A model generated the notes under the pieces. That model ran no database searches, was not told the DNA's origin, and saw only the letters and a list, made by a program, of their open reading frames with translations. Shown here piece by piece: positions 1-7,555 of a DNA stretch of 64,000 nt. The translations under genes were made by a program, and so were the position numbers. Every line of letters begins with the position of its first letter. Positions within the stretch are counted from its first letter, which is position 1. The stretch comes from JAICMB01 sp963838885 (GTDB lineage Bacteria > Acidobacteriota > Terriglobia > Bryobacterales > Bryobacteraceae): NCBI GenBank assembly GCA_963838885.1, contig CAWITB010000058.1, positions 1 through 64,000 of the forward strand, read 5' to 3'.

Positions 1-62
1 TGGTCGAGAGAAAAGGCCTGCTTTCACGCCGAGGTACGCCGCTTCCGCCGCGCAGCAGGATG

Positions 63-935
63 CTACAGGTTCCTGGATCTCAAAAATTCCGCAGCGATCT
101 GGCTGGCTTGTTTGTGCTCTCCATCCACGGCGTAATTCATGCGCCGCATTTCATCTGAAGAAATTTTGCCGGACAGCTCTAGAAGCGCCTGCTTGAGGCC
201 GGGGTGCGCGGCTTCCGCCGCCGTTCGTACCACGATGGATGCCTGATATGGAGGAAAGGCGGACTTGTCGTCTTTGAGGACTTTCACGTCGAGCTTCGAC
301 AAAGCGCCGTCAGTCATGGAACCGGCGGCCATGCTGACCTTCTTCTGCAGCAGCGCCGGATAGAGGAGGCCCAGATCCATCGATTTCGGCGGGGCCGTCC
401 AGTGGATGTTGTAGGACGAATTCAATATCTGGTAGCCGTCGGGGCGTTCTAAAAACTCGTAGCCCGCGCCGAGGCTGAATCCTTGCGGGTCTTTTCCGGC
501 GTCGGACAACGTTTCGAGATGGCGCTCGCGCGCATCGGGGCCGCGCACCACGATAGCAAAGGAGTTGTCGAAGCCCAGCGGATCGAGCCAATCCAGCTGC
601 AGAGCGGCATATTCGGAGCGCACGCGATCGAGCATGATCTGCGGATCGTTGATAGGATCGTGCTTCAGGACGTTGGTGAAGGCGGTGCCGGTGTATTCGG
701 GATAAAGGTCGATCTCGCCGCCCAGTACGGACTCATGCGCCAGAAGGGTGCCGCCGAGATCGAGCCGCCGTTCGATGCGGTCCTTCAGGCGGTGTTCCAG
801 GTGCTGCGCAATAATCTCGCCGAGCACGATTTGCTCGGTGAAGTTCTTCGACCCCACGATGACGGGCTTCCGCCCGGAGCAGGCGGAAAGCGCCAGCGCG
901 GCGATCAGGCAACCGCTAATCGTTTTTCGATCCAA
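63..935 (-). CDS. Osmoprotectant/betaine-type ABC transporter substrate-binding lipoprotein (OpuC/EgtU-SBD-like)
   Basis: Extracytoplasmic binding component of an ABC importer for quaternary-amine (betaine-like) solutes. The N-terminus has a short hydrophobic segment ending in the lipobox LSAC (Cys19), so it is predicted to be a lipoprotein. The mature start VIVGSKNFTEQIVLGEI is the hallmark of the OpuAC/ProX/YehZ family, followed by DLYPEYTGTA around residue 80. The length of 290 aa is normal for a stand-alone domain. Its start overlaps the permease stop by about 30 bases, so the two are translationally coupled; in EgtU-type transporters the same two domains are fused. It is the last gene of a five-gene operon led by egtB and egtD, so ergothioneine or a related betaine is an attractive ligand. 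That ligand is inferred from context; choline or glycine betaine remain possible. Confidence 0.85.
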   Translation of the reverse strand: MDRKTISGCLIAALALSACSGRKPVIVGSKNFTEQIVLGEIIAQHLEHRLKDRIERRLDLGGTLLAHESVLGGEIDLYPEYTGTAFTNVLKHDPINDPQIMLDRVRSEYAALQLDWLDPLGFDNSFAIVVRGPDARERHLETLSDAGKDPQGFSLGAGYEFLERPDGYQILNSSYNIHWTAPPKSMDLGLLYPALLQKKVSMAAGSMTDGALSKLDVKVLKDDKSAFPPYQASIVVRTAAEAAHPGLKQALLELSGKISSDEMRRMNYAVDGEHKQASQIAAEFLRSRNL

Positions 936-1522
936 CCTAATCCTCCATCGCAGAGAAGCGCGAGCAGCGATGCGGGTATCGCTCCGGCCAGAATCTGGGT
1001 GGCATCGACCGAGGCGATTCCACGGAAAATGAAAACGCCCAACCCTCCCGCGCCAATGGCCGCCGCGATGGTCGCGGTACCGACCGTGATGACGGTCGCG
1101 ACGCGTATCCCGGCGAGAATCGTGCGCGCGGCAAGCGGAATCTCCACCTGGAACAGCAGCTCACGGCCGGTCATTCCCATCGCAATCGCCGATTCGCGGA
1201 CCGCCGGGTCGACCGCCAGGATGCCGGTCATGGTATTGCGAACAATCGGCAGTAAGGCGTAGAGCACTAGCGCTACAATCGCGGACCGTTGCCCAATTCC
1301 GCCGATGAAAGGGACCGGTATCAGGAATCCGAAAAGCGCCAGACTGGGAACGGTTTGCATGATATTGGCGAAACCCAGTATCCACGGCCGCAATCGAGCG
1401 CGGCGCGTGAGCAGAATTCCCGCGGGTACGCCGATCGCGATCGCGATCGACATCGCGATCCCCACAAGGACCAGGTGTTCGCCCGTAAGGTCGATGATAT
1501 CGCGCGCGAGGCCCGGGCGCAT
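905..1522 (-). CDS. OpuC/YehW-type ABC transporter permease
   Basis: Integral membrane permease of the osmoprotectant ABC family, 205 aa. It has several hydrophobic helices and the permease EAA-type loop (REPAVRESAIAMGM region, about residues 100-130), followed by an alanine/glycine-rich stretch IGAGGLGVFIFRGI that is highly conserved in OpuCB/YehW/ProW-like permeases. The ATG overlaps the stop of the upstream ATPase gene as TGATG, and the 3' end overlaps the binding-protein start. This is a tight operon in the order ATPase, permease, binding protein. The reading frame is intact, unlike the ATPase next to it. Confidence 0.87.
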   Translation of the reverse strand: MRPGLARDIIDLTGEHLVLVGIAMSIAIAIGVPAGILLTRRARLRPWILGFANIMQTVPSLALFGFLIPVPFIGGIGQRSAIVALVLYALLPIVRNTMTGILAVDPAVRESAIAMGMTGRELLFQVEIPLAARTILAGIRVATVITVGTATIAAAIGAGGLGVFIFRGIASVDATQILAGAIPASLLALLCDGGLGWIEKRLAVA

Positions 1523-2318
1523 CAGATTACGGGGTCCTCGAGCGCGGCCAGAAATGCGCGCGCCTCCGCATTTTGCGATTCCAGGAACTCTTTCGGCGGA
1601 GCCAGAACGTCGAGGCGCCCGTTATGGAGCAACGCGATTCGCGAGCCGATGCGCAGCGCTTCGCGGACATCATGCGTGACGAAAGAGGGACGTTTTGCCG
1701 AGCTCGCGGCGCAGCTCGAGAAACTGGTTCTGAAGATCGAGGCGCGTCACCGGATCGACCGCGCCGAAGGGCTCGTCAAATAAGAGGATGGCGGGATCGG
1801 CCGCCAGCGCGCGCGCCACGCCGACGCGCTGACGTTGGCCACCGGAGAGTTGGCGGGGGTAGCGCGGGAGGTATTCGGTCGGGATCGAGGCCGACGCGCG
1901 CGAGCAGCTCGTGGGCACGCGTCGCTGCGCGCTGCGTGGGCCAACGCTCGAGGCGCGGTACCAGAGCTACGTTACGCTCGATCGTGAAATGCGGGAAGAG
2001 GCCGGTGTCCTGGATCACGTAGCCGATGGAGCGCCGCAGCCGGATGAGGTCCCATTCCGTGGTGGGTTTGCCTTCCACCAGCACTTGGCCGGAGCTGGGG
2101 AACAGAAGACCATTGACCATTTTGAGCGCCGTAGTCTTGCCCGATCCGCTGCGTCCCAGCAGCACCAGCGTTTCGCCCGCGGGAACGGTGAAGCTCAGAT
2201 TTTCGAGCACGACTTTGCCGCCCACTTTGTAAGCGACTTCATTGAAAACGACCGGAGAGCCGTGGTTCAGGCGGCGATCCACAGCGTTTCCGCGAAGGGC
2301 CACTCTTGGTCGACCCAA
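1522..2318 (-). CDS. OpuC/EgtV-like ABC transporter ATP-binding protein, broken by two frame breaks
   Basis: ATPase subunit of the betaine-type importer. Walker A (GRSGSGKT) and the Q-loop (YVIQDTGLFPH) lie in the first frame (2318 to about 1890). The ABC signature LSGGQRQRVG and Walker B ILLFDEPFGAVD lie in a second frame (about 1890-1690). The H-loop continuation VTHDVREALRIG and the C-terminus AFLAALEDPVI lie in a third frame ending at 1522. All catalytic motifs survive in order with no internal stop in the correct frames, so single-base indels near 1887 and 1688 are the simplest explanation; a true pseudogene is the alternative. The start is uncertain: the first in-frame ATG overlaps the end of egtD by about 50 bases, and there is no obvious start nearer to the VFNEVAYKV beginning. 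Confidence 0.8.
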
Positions 2319-3250
2319 GTCGCGCGCACGTCGAAGCCGGCGGCCTGGGCCATGACATCGAGCTCCTGGCGATAGAACTTGTGTGAAGACTCCGTCCAGA
2401 TCGTTTCGCCTTTGCGGAAAGCGATCTCCAGATCGGCGGCTGGAATCGATACGACCTGGTCGGCGGAGGAGCGCAGGTGCATCTCAATGCGGCGGCGCCT
2501 CACGTCGTAGCGCGCTTCGTGCTCGAAGCCGCGGAGGTCGAAGTTCGCGCCCAGCTCGCGGTTGATGCGGGCGAGAAGGTTGCGATTAAACGCGGCGGTC
2601 ACGCCGGCGGGATCGTCGTAGGCGGAGGCCAATTGCGCCGCGGGCTTGATCAGGTCGGCGCCGAGCAGGAGCGCATCGCCGGGTTTCAGTCTGTCCCGCG
2701 CTTCGCTTAAGAACTCGCGGGCGCAGGGGCGCTCGAAATTGCCGATGGAGCTTCCGAGGAACAGGAGCAGCAGCGTCTCGCCTTGGAGCCGCGCCGCGGC
2801 CGCCTGCGTCAAGCCCGCCAAGTACGCGCCATGGATGGGAACAACGTCGTACACGAATCCCAATTGTTCCACGCAGACGGCGAGGGCGCCGGCTGAAACG
2901 TCAATGGGATAAAATGTTCCAAGCTTTCCGGCGCGCGCAAAGCCATCGAGAATAATGCGCGATTTCTGGCCGGTGCCGCTGCCTAGTTCGGCGATGGAAA
3001 CGCGGCCCTCGAACGCCGCGGCGAGGTCCGGCGCCGCTTCCGTGAGCAGGCGCGTGTCCGCGCGCGTGAGGCCGTATTCGGGCAAATGCGTGATGGCGTC
3101 GAAGAGGGCAGTCCCGAGCTCGTCGTACAGGTATTTGGAGTGCAGCTCTTTCTGACCGCTCTTGGAAAGGCCGGCCCGCACCGCCGCGGCGAATTCCTCG
3201 CGCGCTCGGCCGGCCGCCTGATCAGTTCTCGACGAGGCGAAAAGTGGCAT
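2267..3250 (-). CDS. egtD: Histidine N-alpha-methyltransferase EgtD (ergothioneine biosynthesis)
   Basis: SAM-dependent enzyme that trimethylates histidine to hercynine, the first step of ergothioneine synthesis. The 327 aa length fits the family. It shows the DUF2260/EgtD hallmarks: KYLYDELGTALFDAI (about residues 39-54), ITHLPEYGLTRADTRLL, the SAM-binding AELGSGTGQKS (about 87-97) and LLLFLGSSIGNF further on, with the C-terminal KFYRQELDVMAQAAGF. I chose the ATG at 3250, which overlaps the egtB stop by about 29 bases; an upstream ATG at 3301 would run deep into egtB. Its position directly after egtB and before an OpuC/EgtUV-like transporter supports the assignment. Confidence 0.9.
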   Translation of the reverse strand: MPLFASSRTDQAAGRAREEFAAAVRAGLSKSGQKELHSKYLYDELGTALFDAITHLPEYGLTRADTRLLTEAAPDLAAAFEGRVSIAELGSGTGQKSRIILDGFARAGKLGTFYPIDVSAGALAVCVEQLGFVYDVVPIHGAYLAGLTQAAAARLQGETLLLLFLGSSIGNFERPCAREFLSEARDRLKPGDALLLGADLIKPAAQLASAYDDPAGVTAAFNRNLLARINRELGANFDLRGFEHEARYDVRRRRIEMHLRSSADQVVSIPAADLEIAFRKGETIWTESSHKFYRQELDVMAQAAGFDVRATWVDQEWPFAETLWIAA

Positions 3251-4488
3251 ACACGTAGGGGTAATTGGGACGAAACCAATTTCGGAAGGAGCGGCGCACA
3301 AAACGGCCGGCGGTGCGCGGGGAGGCGCCTTTCATCACATAGTGCCGGCCGTCGAAAAAATCGCGCGAGTAGCCCGCATAAAATGGAAAGGGCTCAAAAC
3401 CGGGGAACGGAGCGAAGGGAGTGGAAGTCCATTCCCAGCCGTTGCCGACAAGCTGCGAGACGCCATAGGCGCTGTCCGTTTCGGGCGCGGCCGTCACGGG
3501 GGCGGGGTCCCAGCGCGCCAGATCGAAAGTCGCGGGCGAGGGTCCCTCCAGGCGGTCTCCCCAAGGGTACTGGCGTTCGCGGCCGTTCGGGGTCGCGTAG
3601 GCGGCGCGGTGGAACTGCGCCTCGGTGGCGAGGGCCTTGCCGGCCCATTTGGCGTACGCGGCGGCTTCTTCCTGCGTCACGTACACGGGCCAGTCGAGCG
3701 GTAAGGGTATGCTTTCGAACATGCCGCGGTAGAAGAAGGTCTCAGTGGATGAATCCGCTCCCTTACGGTCGCGGTTTGGTTGCGCGGGGGCGCGGCGTGG
3801 CTCGCCACTGCGGCGCTCCCAGAAATGGGGGGCGTTGGCGCCCTCCCGCACGAATTGGAGGTAGTCGCCGTTGGTGATTTTGTATTTTGAGATGCGAAAC
3901 GCGGGGACATGCACGGTGTGCTCGTTGAATTCGTTGTCCCACCCGAAACGATCGCGAGAACGGCCCAGCGTGGCTTCCCCAGCGGGAATGTCGATCATTT
4001 GAAGGGTCGGCCGGGGCGCTGTGCCCGGCGAGTTGGCCGACCTCGGCGCGCTTCCGATCGAAGGGCAGATTGTGCATCAGATAGGCCAGGGTTTCGGCGT
4101 GCATGAGGCGATGCTCGATGGCGACTTGAGCGATCTGATCCGTTACATCCGGCAAGCGCCGGTCGACGACTTCGCGCGTGCGGCGGCCGTAGGCGACAAT
4201 TTCATCCGGCGCCGGCCAATCCGCGGGCGTGTCGGCGGACTGCTTGCCGCGCTCGGGATCGATGCCGAAGGCAAACAAACGATCAAAACTGGAATGAAAG
4301 GACGGAATATCGAGCGTCGTACGGCAGATCAGGTTCCAATCGAATGCTTCGAGATGCCCGAGGTAGAATACGAGCCGATGCCGTTCCGGGACCGGCCGGT
4401 CGTATAGGGCGTCAGCGGCAAGCAATTGAAACAAATCATCGCTGGCCGCTCGCGCCGACTGCAATTCGGCGGCAAAGTTCTTGGACAT
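3222..4488 (-). CDS. egtB: EgtB-type non-heme iron sulfoxide synthase (DinB_2 + FGE-sulfatase domains), one frame break
   Basis: Catalyses O2-dependent C-S bond formation between hercynine and a thiol donor. The N-terminal DinB-like half begins MSKNFAAELQ and carries the expected iron ligands: His in YLGHLEAFDWN (about residue 45) and two His in IEHRLMHAETL (about 126 and 130). The C-terminal FGE/formylglycine-generating-like half begins MIDIPAGEATLGRS, includes YPWGDRLEG and GNGWEWTSTPF, and ends RNWFRPNYPYVYATFRLVEN. The halves are in different frames, joined near position 4000, so a one-base indel splits the gene. An unusual insert of about 24 residues after HFWERR looks like a short repeat element read in frame (see findings). 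The ATG at 4488 follows a short leader hairpin. Confidence 0.85.
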
Positions 4489-4508
4489 ACGTGCGTCTCT
4501 TCTTGTCT

Positions 4509-4573
4509 GGACCTTACGGTCCGGCACGACATCCAAAGTCTACCAAGGACGCACGTGCGCGTATGTCCTTTGG
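4509..4573 (-). promoter_or_regulatory. Two small inverted repeats in the egtB leader
   Basis: Positions 4509-4522 form a perfect 5-bp hairpin (GGACC, TTAC loop, GGTCC) 21-34 bases upstream of the egtB ATG. Positions 4543-4573 contain a second inverted repeat with arms CCAAGGAC and GTCCTTTGG around a core that includes GCACGTGC. No T-tract follows either, so neither looks like an intrinsic terminator. They could be an operator or a leader structure for the egtB-egtD-transporter operon; function is not shown. Confidence 0.3.
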
Positions 4574-4602
4574 GACTAGCGCAAGCCGCGGTTCGTTTCC
4601 GA

Positions 4603-5159
4603 TTATTCCTTAGTTCCGGCGGCTATGACTGGAGCATTGGGCGTGGCAGGGGCCGTCCATTTATCGTTATTACGAGTGGTACGCCAGTATTTATCACCCC
4701 ACCAGGTTTCCTCCGAACTGACGGCGGCCTTTGCGGAAACGGAGGCGGGCTTCTTCCGGCGATCATCGATGGCGCTCCAAACGTTCCATGCCACCGGCAC
4801 CGGCGCCTTGAAGGTGACCATACCGGAATGCTCGCCGTCGCGATAGGAAATCGTAAGAAGCCGAACGCTTCTCCCGATGTTGGGGACGGGGACGCGCCAG
4901 ACATGCCGGCCCGCGGGTTCAGCCACCTGCGCGCCGGTTATCTTCTCGTAGGAAAGCGAAAACACGGACGTGCCGTAGACAAAGCGCAAGCCATCCGCTC
5001 CGGTCGCATCGAGCGAGCCGACGGCGTTCGGCGGAATGTTTTTAGCGGTGCCGCCGATGAATTCGGTGTTACCCGATGCGGCCAGCAGTTTTGCCGGAGA
5101 TCATCAGGGCCGGAGTCATCATGGCAAGGGTGGCGAACAGCATTAAAGATCGAGACATG
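4603..5159 (-). CDS. Secreted protein of unknown function, frame break after the signal peptide
   Basis: No recognised domain. Translation from the ATG at 5159 gives a signal peptide, MSRSLMLFATLAMMTPALM, preceded by a good ribosome site (GAGGAG about 9 bases upstream). After a one-base break near 5085, the mature sequence continues LAASGNTEFIGGTAKNIPPN and runs open to the stop at 4603. The rest is beta-rich in character (YGTSVFSLSYEKITGAQV, VRLLTISYRDGEHSGMVTF) and ends in a lysine/asparagine-rich tail. Total about 185 aa. It reads towards egtB but is separated from it by about 110 bases with inverted repeats. Confidence 0.6.
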
Positions 5160-5232
5160 GTCAGATCTCCTCGGGAGTACTATCGACCCGCCGGGACGGG
5201 GACTTTAGGTCAACCCTAAAATGGGAGCAGCC

Positions 5233-5493
5233 ATGTCCATTTACGAGGATCGCCGCGAGGAAATCGAAAAGCATGAATTCATGATGGGACTGGAGCGCGG
5301 CCGTCTCGCCGTGACGCTGGATCTGCTGACGGACGCGCTGGTTCTGGTTGGCCAGCACGGCGTCTACTGCCAGAGCGCCCGGCAGGCGGGCAAGCCGGCT
5401 ATGGACATTCAGATGATTTCGAAATCCCTGGCGGACGCCAAGCAGCTTGTGTCCGACGTGATGCAGGAATTAAAGAAACGGCGGCCTTTATAG
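5233..5493 (+). CDS. Small conserved-looking protein of unknown function
   Basis: An 86-aa soluble, predominantly helical protein (MSIYEDRREEIEKHEFMMGL to QELKKRRPL). The second ATG at 5233 was chosen because GGGAG sits 6-7 bases upstream; the upstream ATG at 5221 has no such site. No signal peptide, membrane segment or recognised domain. It is transcribed divergently from the secreted protein to its left and stands alone. The sequence gives no functional clue. Confidence 0.55.
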   Translation: MSIYEDRREEIEKHEFMMGLERGRLAVTLDLLTDALVLVGQHGVYCQSARQAGKPAMDIQMISKSLADAKQLVSDVMQELKKRRPL

Positions 5494-5608
5494 TGATTCG
5501 ACGGCCCGCGGGAGCGCGTTCGAATCGGCGATTGCGGCGCAACCTTCATGGTAGAAATGAATCTATGGTACGGGTACAACGGACCGCGCGCGGATCGAGG
5601 AGAAGAGA

Positions 5609-5842
5609 ATGGTGAAATGTCCAAAATGCAATGCTGAGATCGACGTTGAAGTAGACGAGCTCGACGAAGGCGAGACGTTGACGTGCGACGAATGCGGCGC
5701 CGATGCGACGGTCGTGAGTCTCGATCCGCTGGAATTGGAAGCGGCCGACGAAGAAGAAGAGGAAGACGAGGACGACGAGGATTTCGATTTCGACGAGGAC
5801 GAGGATGAGGAAGAAGAGGAAGATGAGGAGGATTGGAAGTAG
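5609..5842 (+). CDS. LysW-like zinc-ribbon protein with extended acidic tail
   Basis: A 77-aa protein with two CxxC pairs (Cys4/Cys7 and Cys26/Cys29) in the frame MVKCPKCNAEI ... LTCDECGA, then VVSLDPLELE. This closely follows LysW/ArgW, the amino-group carrier protein of the lysine/arginine AmCP pathway, which normally has about 54 aa and ends EDWGE. Here the tail is a run of roughly 30 mostly acidic residues ending EEDWK. The terminal glutamate that carries the substrate in LysW is replaced by lysine, so a carrier role is doubtful. No lysX/lysZ/lysY/lysJ genes lie nearby. GGAGA precedes the ATG by 7 bases. Alternatives are a zinc-ribbon partner protein or a repurposed LysW paralogue. Confidence 0.7.
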   Translation: MVKCPKCNAEIDVEVDELDEGETLTCDECGADATVVSLDPLELEAADEEEEEDEDDEDFDFDEDEDEEEEEDEEDWK

Positions 5843-6203
5843 CGTTCTCCCGGTCGTTTTACTGTTGAGCGGCGTTGCGGCGAGAGGGGACAAAAAACCA
5901 AAAGAGCTCGATACCTATGGCATTGTGGGAGGAACGGTGTTTCGCGAATCCGGGTATGCGCTGCCGGGCGCGGAGGTTACGATCGCGCCGGATCCACAAC
6001 CGGGGCAGAGCGCGGTGAAGATTCGCTATCCCCAGGCAGTCTCCGACCGGCGCGGCGAATTCGCATTTCGCGTGCCGGTGACCGCCATGCGCTATGCAGT
6101 CACGGCGCGGATGAAGGGCTTCGAGCCGCAGCGGAAAACCGTCGACATTGAAGGCGAGCAGCGCCTCGATTTAAGCTTCATTCTAGTCGCGAAAGCCAAG
6201 TAG
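5823..6203 (+). CDS. Secreted protein with carboxypeptidase-regulatory-like (CarboxypepD_reg) domain
   Basis: About 126 aa. A signal peptide (MRRIGSSVLPVVLLLSGVAARG) is followed by a single beta-sandwich of the carboxypeptidase-regulatory type: IVGGTVFRESGYALPGAEVT, SDRRGEFAFRVPV, YAVTARMKGFEPQ and a C-terminal LDLSFILVAKAK. Such domains are found as isolated exported modules in acidobacteria and also at the N-terminus of their TonB receptors. The start overlaps the end of the LysW-like gene by about 20 bases, so the two are translationally coupled. An ATG 18 bases further upstream is possible but would add a lysine/arginine stretch. Confidence 0.7.
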   Translation: MRRIGSSVLPVVLLLSGVAARGDKKPKELDTYGIVGGTVFRESGYALPGAEVTIAPDPQPGQSAVKIRYPQAVSDRRGEFAFRVPVTAMRYAVTARMKGFEPQRKTVDIEGEQRLDLSFILVAKAK

Positions 6204-6215
6204 AGGCGAGATTTC

Positions 6216-6629
6216 ATGCACTGCCACGTATGGTTGCGCGCGCGTTTTTCCATCGCGCTAACCCTTTTGGCGCTCTCCTTTCAAGCGCTATGCAGCCCGC
6301 TCGCGGCGGCCGATCGCGAAAAAAAGCTGAATGAGGATATCAACACGCGTACGCTCGAGGGCTCGGTTACCGACGCGGCGGGGAAACCCGTGAATGGGGC
6401 GATAGTGCAGTTGACGGATATGAAGACACTTCTGATCCGGTCTTATATTACGCATGAGGACGGGCTGTATCATTTCGCGGGTCTCAGTACCAACGTGGAA
6501 TATCAAGTGAGGGCGGCGACGGAAGAGGGCGAGTCCAGCAAGACAAAGACTCTGAGTGTTTTCGATAGCAAGAGAGTTGCATCGATCAAGTTGAAGCTGA
6601 AAGCGCAGAAGCCCGCGAAGCGAGGGTAG
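6216..6629 (+). CDS. Secreted protein with carboxypeptidase-regulatory-like domain
   Basis: A 137-aa exported protein. A hydrophobic leader (LRARFSIALTLLALSFQALC) precedes one beta-sandwich module: LEGSVTDAAGKPVNGAIVQL, THEDGLYHFAGL, YQVRAATEEGESS and a basic tail KLKLKAQKPAKRG. It is a second copy of the module type encoded just upstream, 12 bases after that gene's stop, probably in the same transcript. The function of such isolated modules is unknown; a structural or carbohydrate-interacting surface role is a guess. Confidence 0.68.
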   Translation: MHCHVWLRARFSIALTLLALSFQALCSPLAAADREKKLNEDINTRTLEGSVTDAAGKPVNGAIVQLTDMKTLLIRSYITHEDGLYHFAGLSTNVEYQVRAATEEGESSKTKTLSVFDSKRVASIKLKLKAQKPAKRG

Positions 6630-6722
6630 GCGCAGAACGGCCACGCCGGTCATGCGTGGAGATGCGGATATATTCCGTGGTTCGCGTTGCCGATCTCGAG
6701 TTTCTGCGATAGAGTGACGCCG

Positions 6723-7484
6723 ATGTCCGAGTACCACAGCAAGGCGACCATTATCAGCATGGCCGTGCTCGCCTCCGCCATGGCAACCCTGCTGCATGAG
6801 GGCGTAGGTCATGGCGTGATCGCGTGGCTGCGCGGCGATATTCCGACGCAACTTACGAGCAACCACCTTTCAAGCCTGCGGCCGGATCGTTGGGTTGATG
6901 CCGGCGGAACGCTCGTAAATCTTTTCGCCGGAGCCGGTTGTCTGCTGGCCTCGCGCGCCGCCGGAGATCGCGCGAACCTTCGCTACTTCTTCTGGATCCT
7001 TGCGGCGCTCAACCTGCTTCCGGGCGCCGGGTACTTCCTATTCTCAGGAATATTCGGCTTCGGCGACTGGTACGAGGTAATCCGCGGTCTGCCGCACGAA
7101 GTTGCGCTGCGCATCGTCATGACCATGTTCGGCGCGGGATTGTATCTTCTCGTTGTTCGGCTGCTCGCCGTCTCCGTGCGGCCCTTTGTGCCGAACAGGG
7201 CCGCGTACAACATTGTAGGCCGACTGCCCTATTATGCCGCGTGCCTCTTCAGTTGCGCGGCGGGAATACTAGATCCCTTGGGATTAAAGCTTTTCTTTTT
7301 CTCCACGATTCCAGCGGCATTCGGCGGATCGTCGGGCCTGATGTGGGCCGACAGCCTGCTGCCCAGCAGTATCGGCATAAGGCAGCTCCTGGTCCGGCGG
7401 GAACCTGGGTGGTGGATCGCCGCGGCTGTCGCCGGAGGCTCGTACATCGCTTTCCTGGGCCGCGGCATACAGCTCGCGCACTGA
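6723..7484 (+). CDS. Polytopic membrane protein with an HEGVGH motif
   Basis: About 253 aa with six or seven hydrophobic helices (for example AGTLVNLFAGAGCLL and YFFWILAALNLLPGAGYFLF). The motif LLHEGVGHGV lies at about residues 23-32 in the first membrane segment and recalls site-2/M50 protease signatures, but its spacing is HExxxH instead of HExxH. Second-motif candidates such as NLLPGAGY occur, again not canonical. It may be an M50-like relative that has lost activity or a distinct membrane family. I took the ATG at 6723 (MSEYHSKAT); an ATG 36 bases upstream is possible. It precedes the ECF sigma gene by about 70 bases. Confidence 0.6.
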   Translation: MSEYHSKATIISMAVLASAMATLLHEGVGHGVIAWLRGDIPTQLTSNHLSSLRPDRWVDAGGTLVNLFAGAGCLLASRAAGDRANLRYFFWILAALNLLPGAGYFLFSGIFGFGDWYEVIRGLPHEVALRIVMTMFGAGLYLLVVRLLAVSVRPFVPNRAAYNIVGRLPYYAACLFSCAAGILDPLGLKLFFFSTIPAAFGGSSGLMWADSLLPSSIGIRQLLVRREPGWWIAAAVAGGSYIAFLGRGIQLAH

Positions 7485-7555
7485 AGACGCCTCCGCTCAG
7501 CGTTGTCCAAGCGCAGAGAAGCTCCCCAAGCGGGGGTGCGTTATCATGGTGCGTA

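Noticed and set aside
5546..5901. Two minus-strand open frames rich in serine or leucine/phenylalanine runs.
   Set aside because: They are antisense products of the acidic D/E-coding run of the LysW-like gene.
6723..7484. Calling the HEGVGH protein a site-2 (M50) protease.
   Set aside because: The spacing is HExxxH and no second zinc-ligand motif is clear, so it is left as a membrane protein of unknown function.
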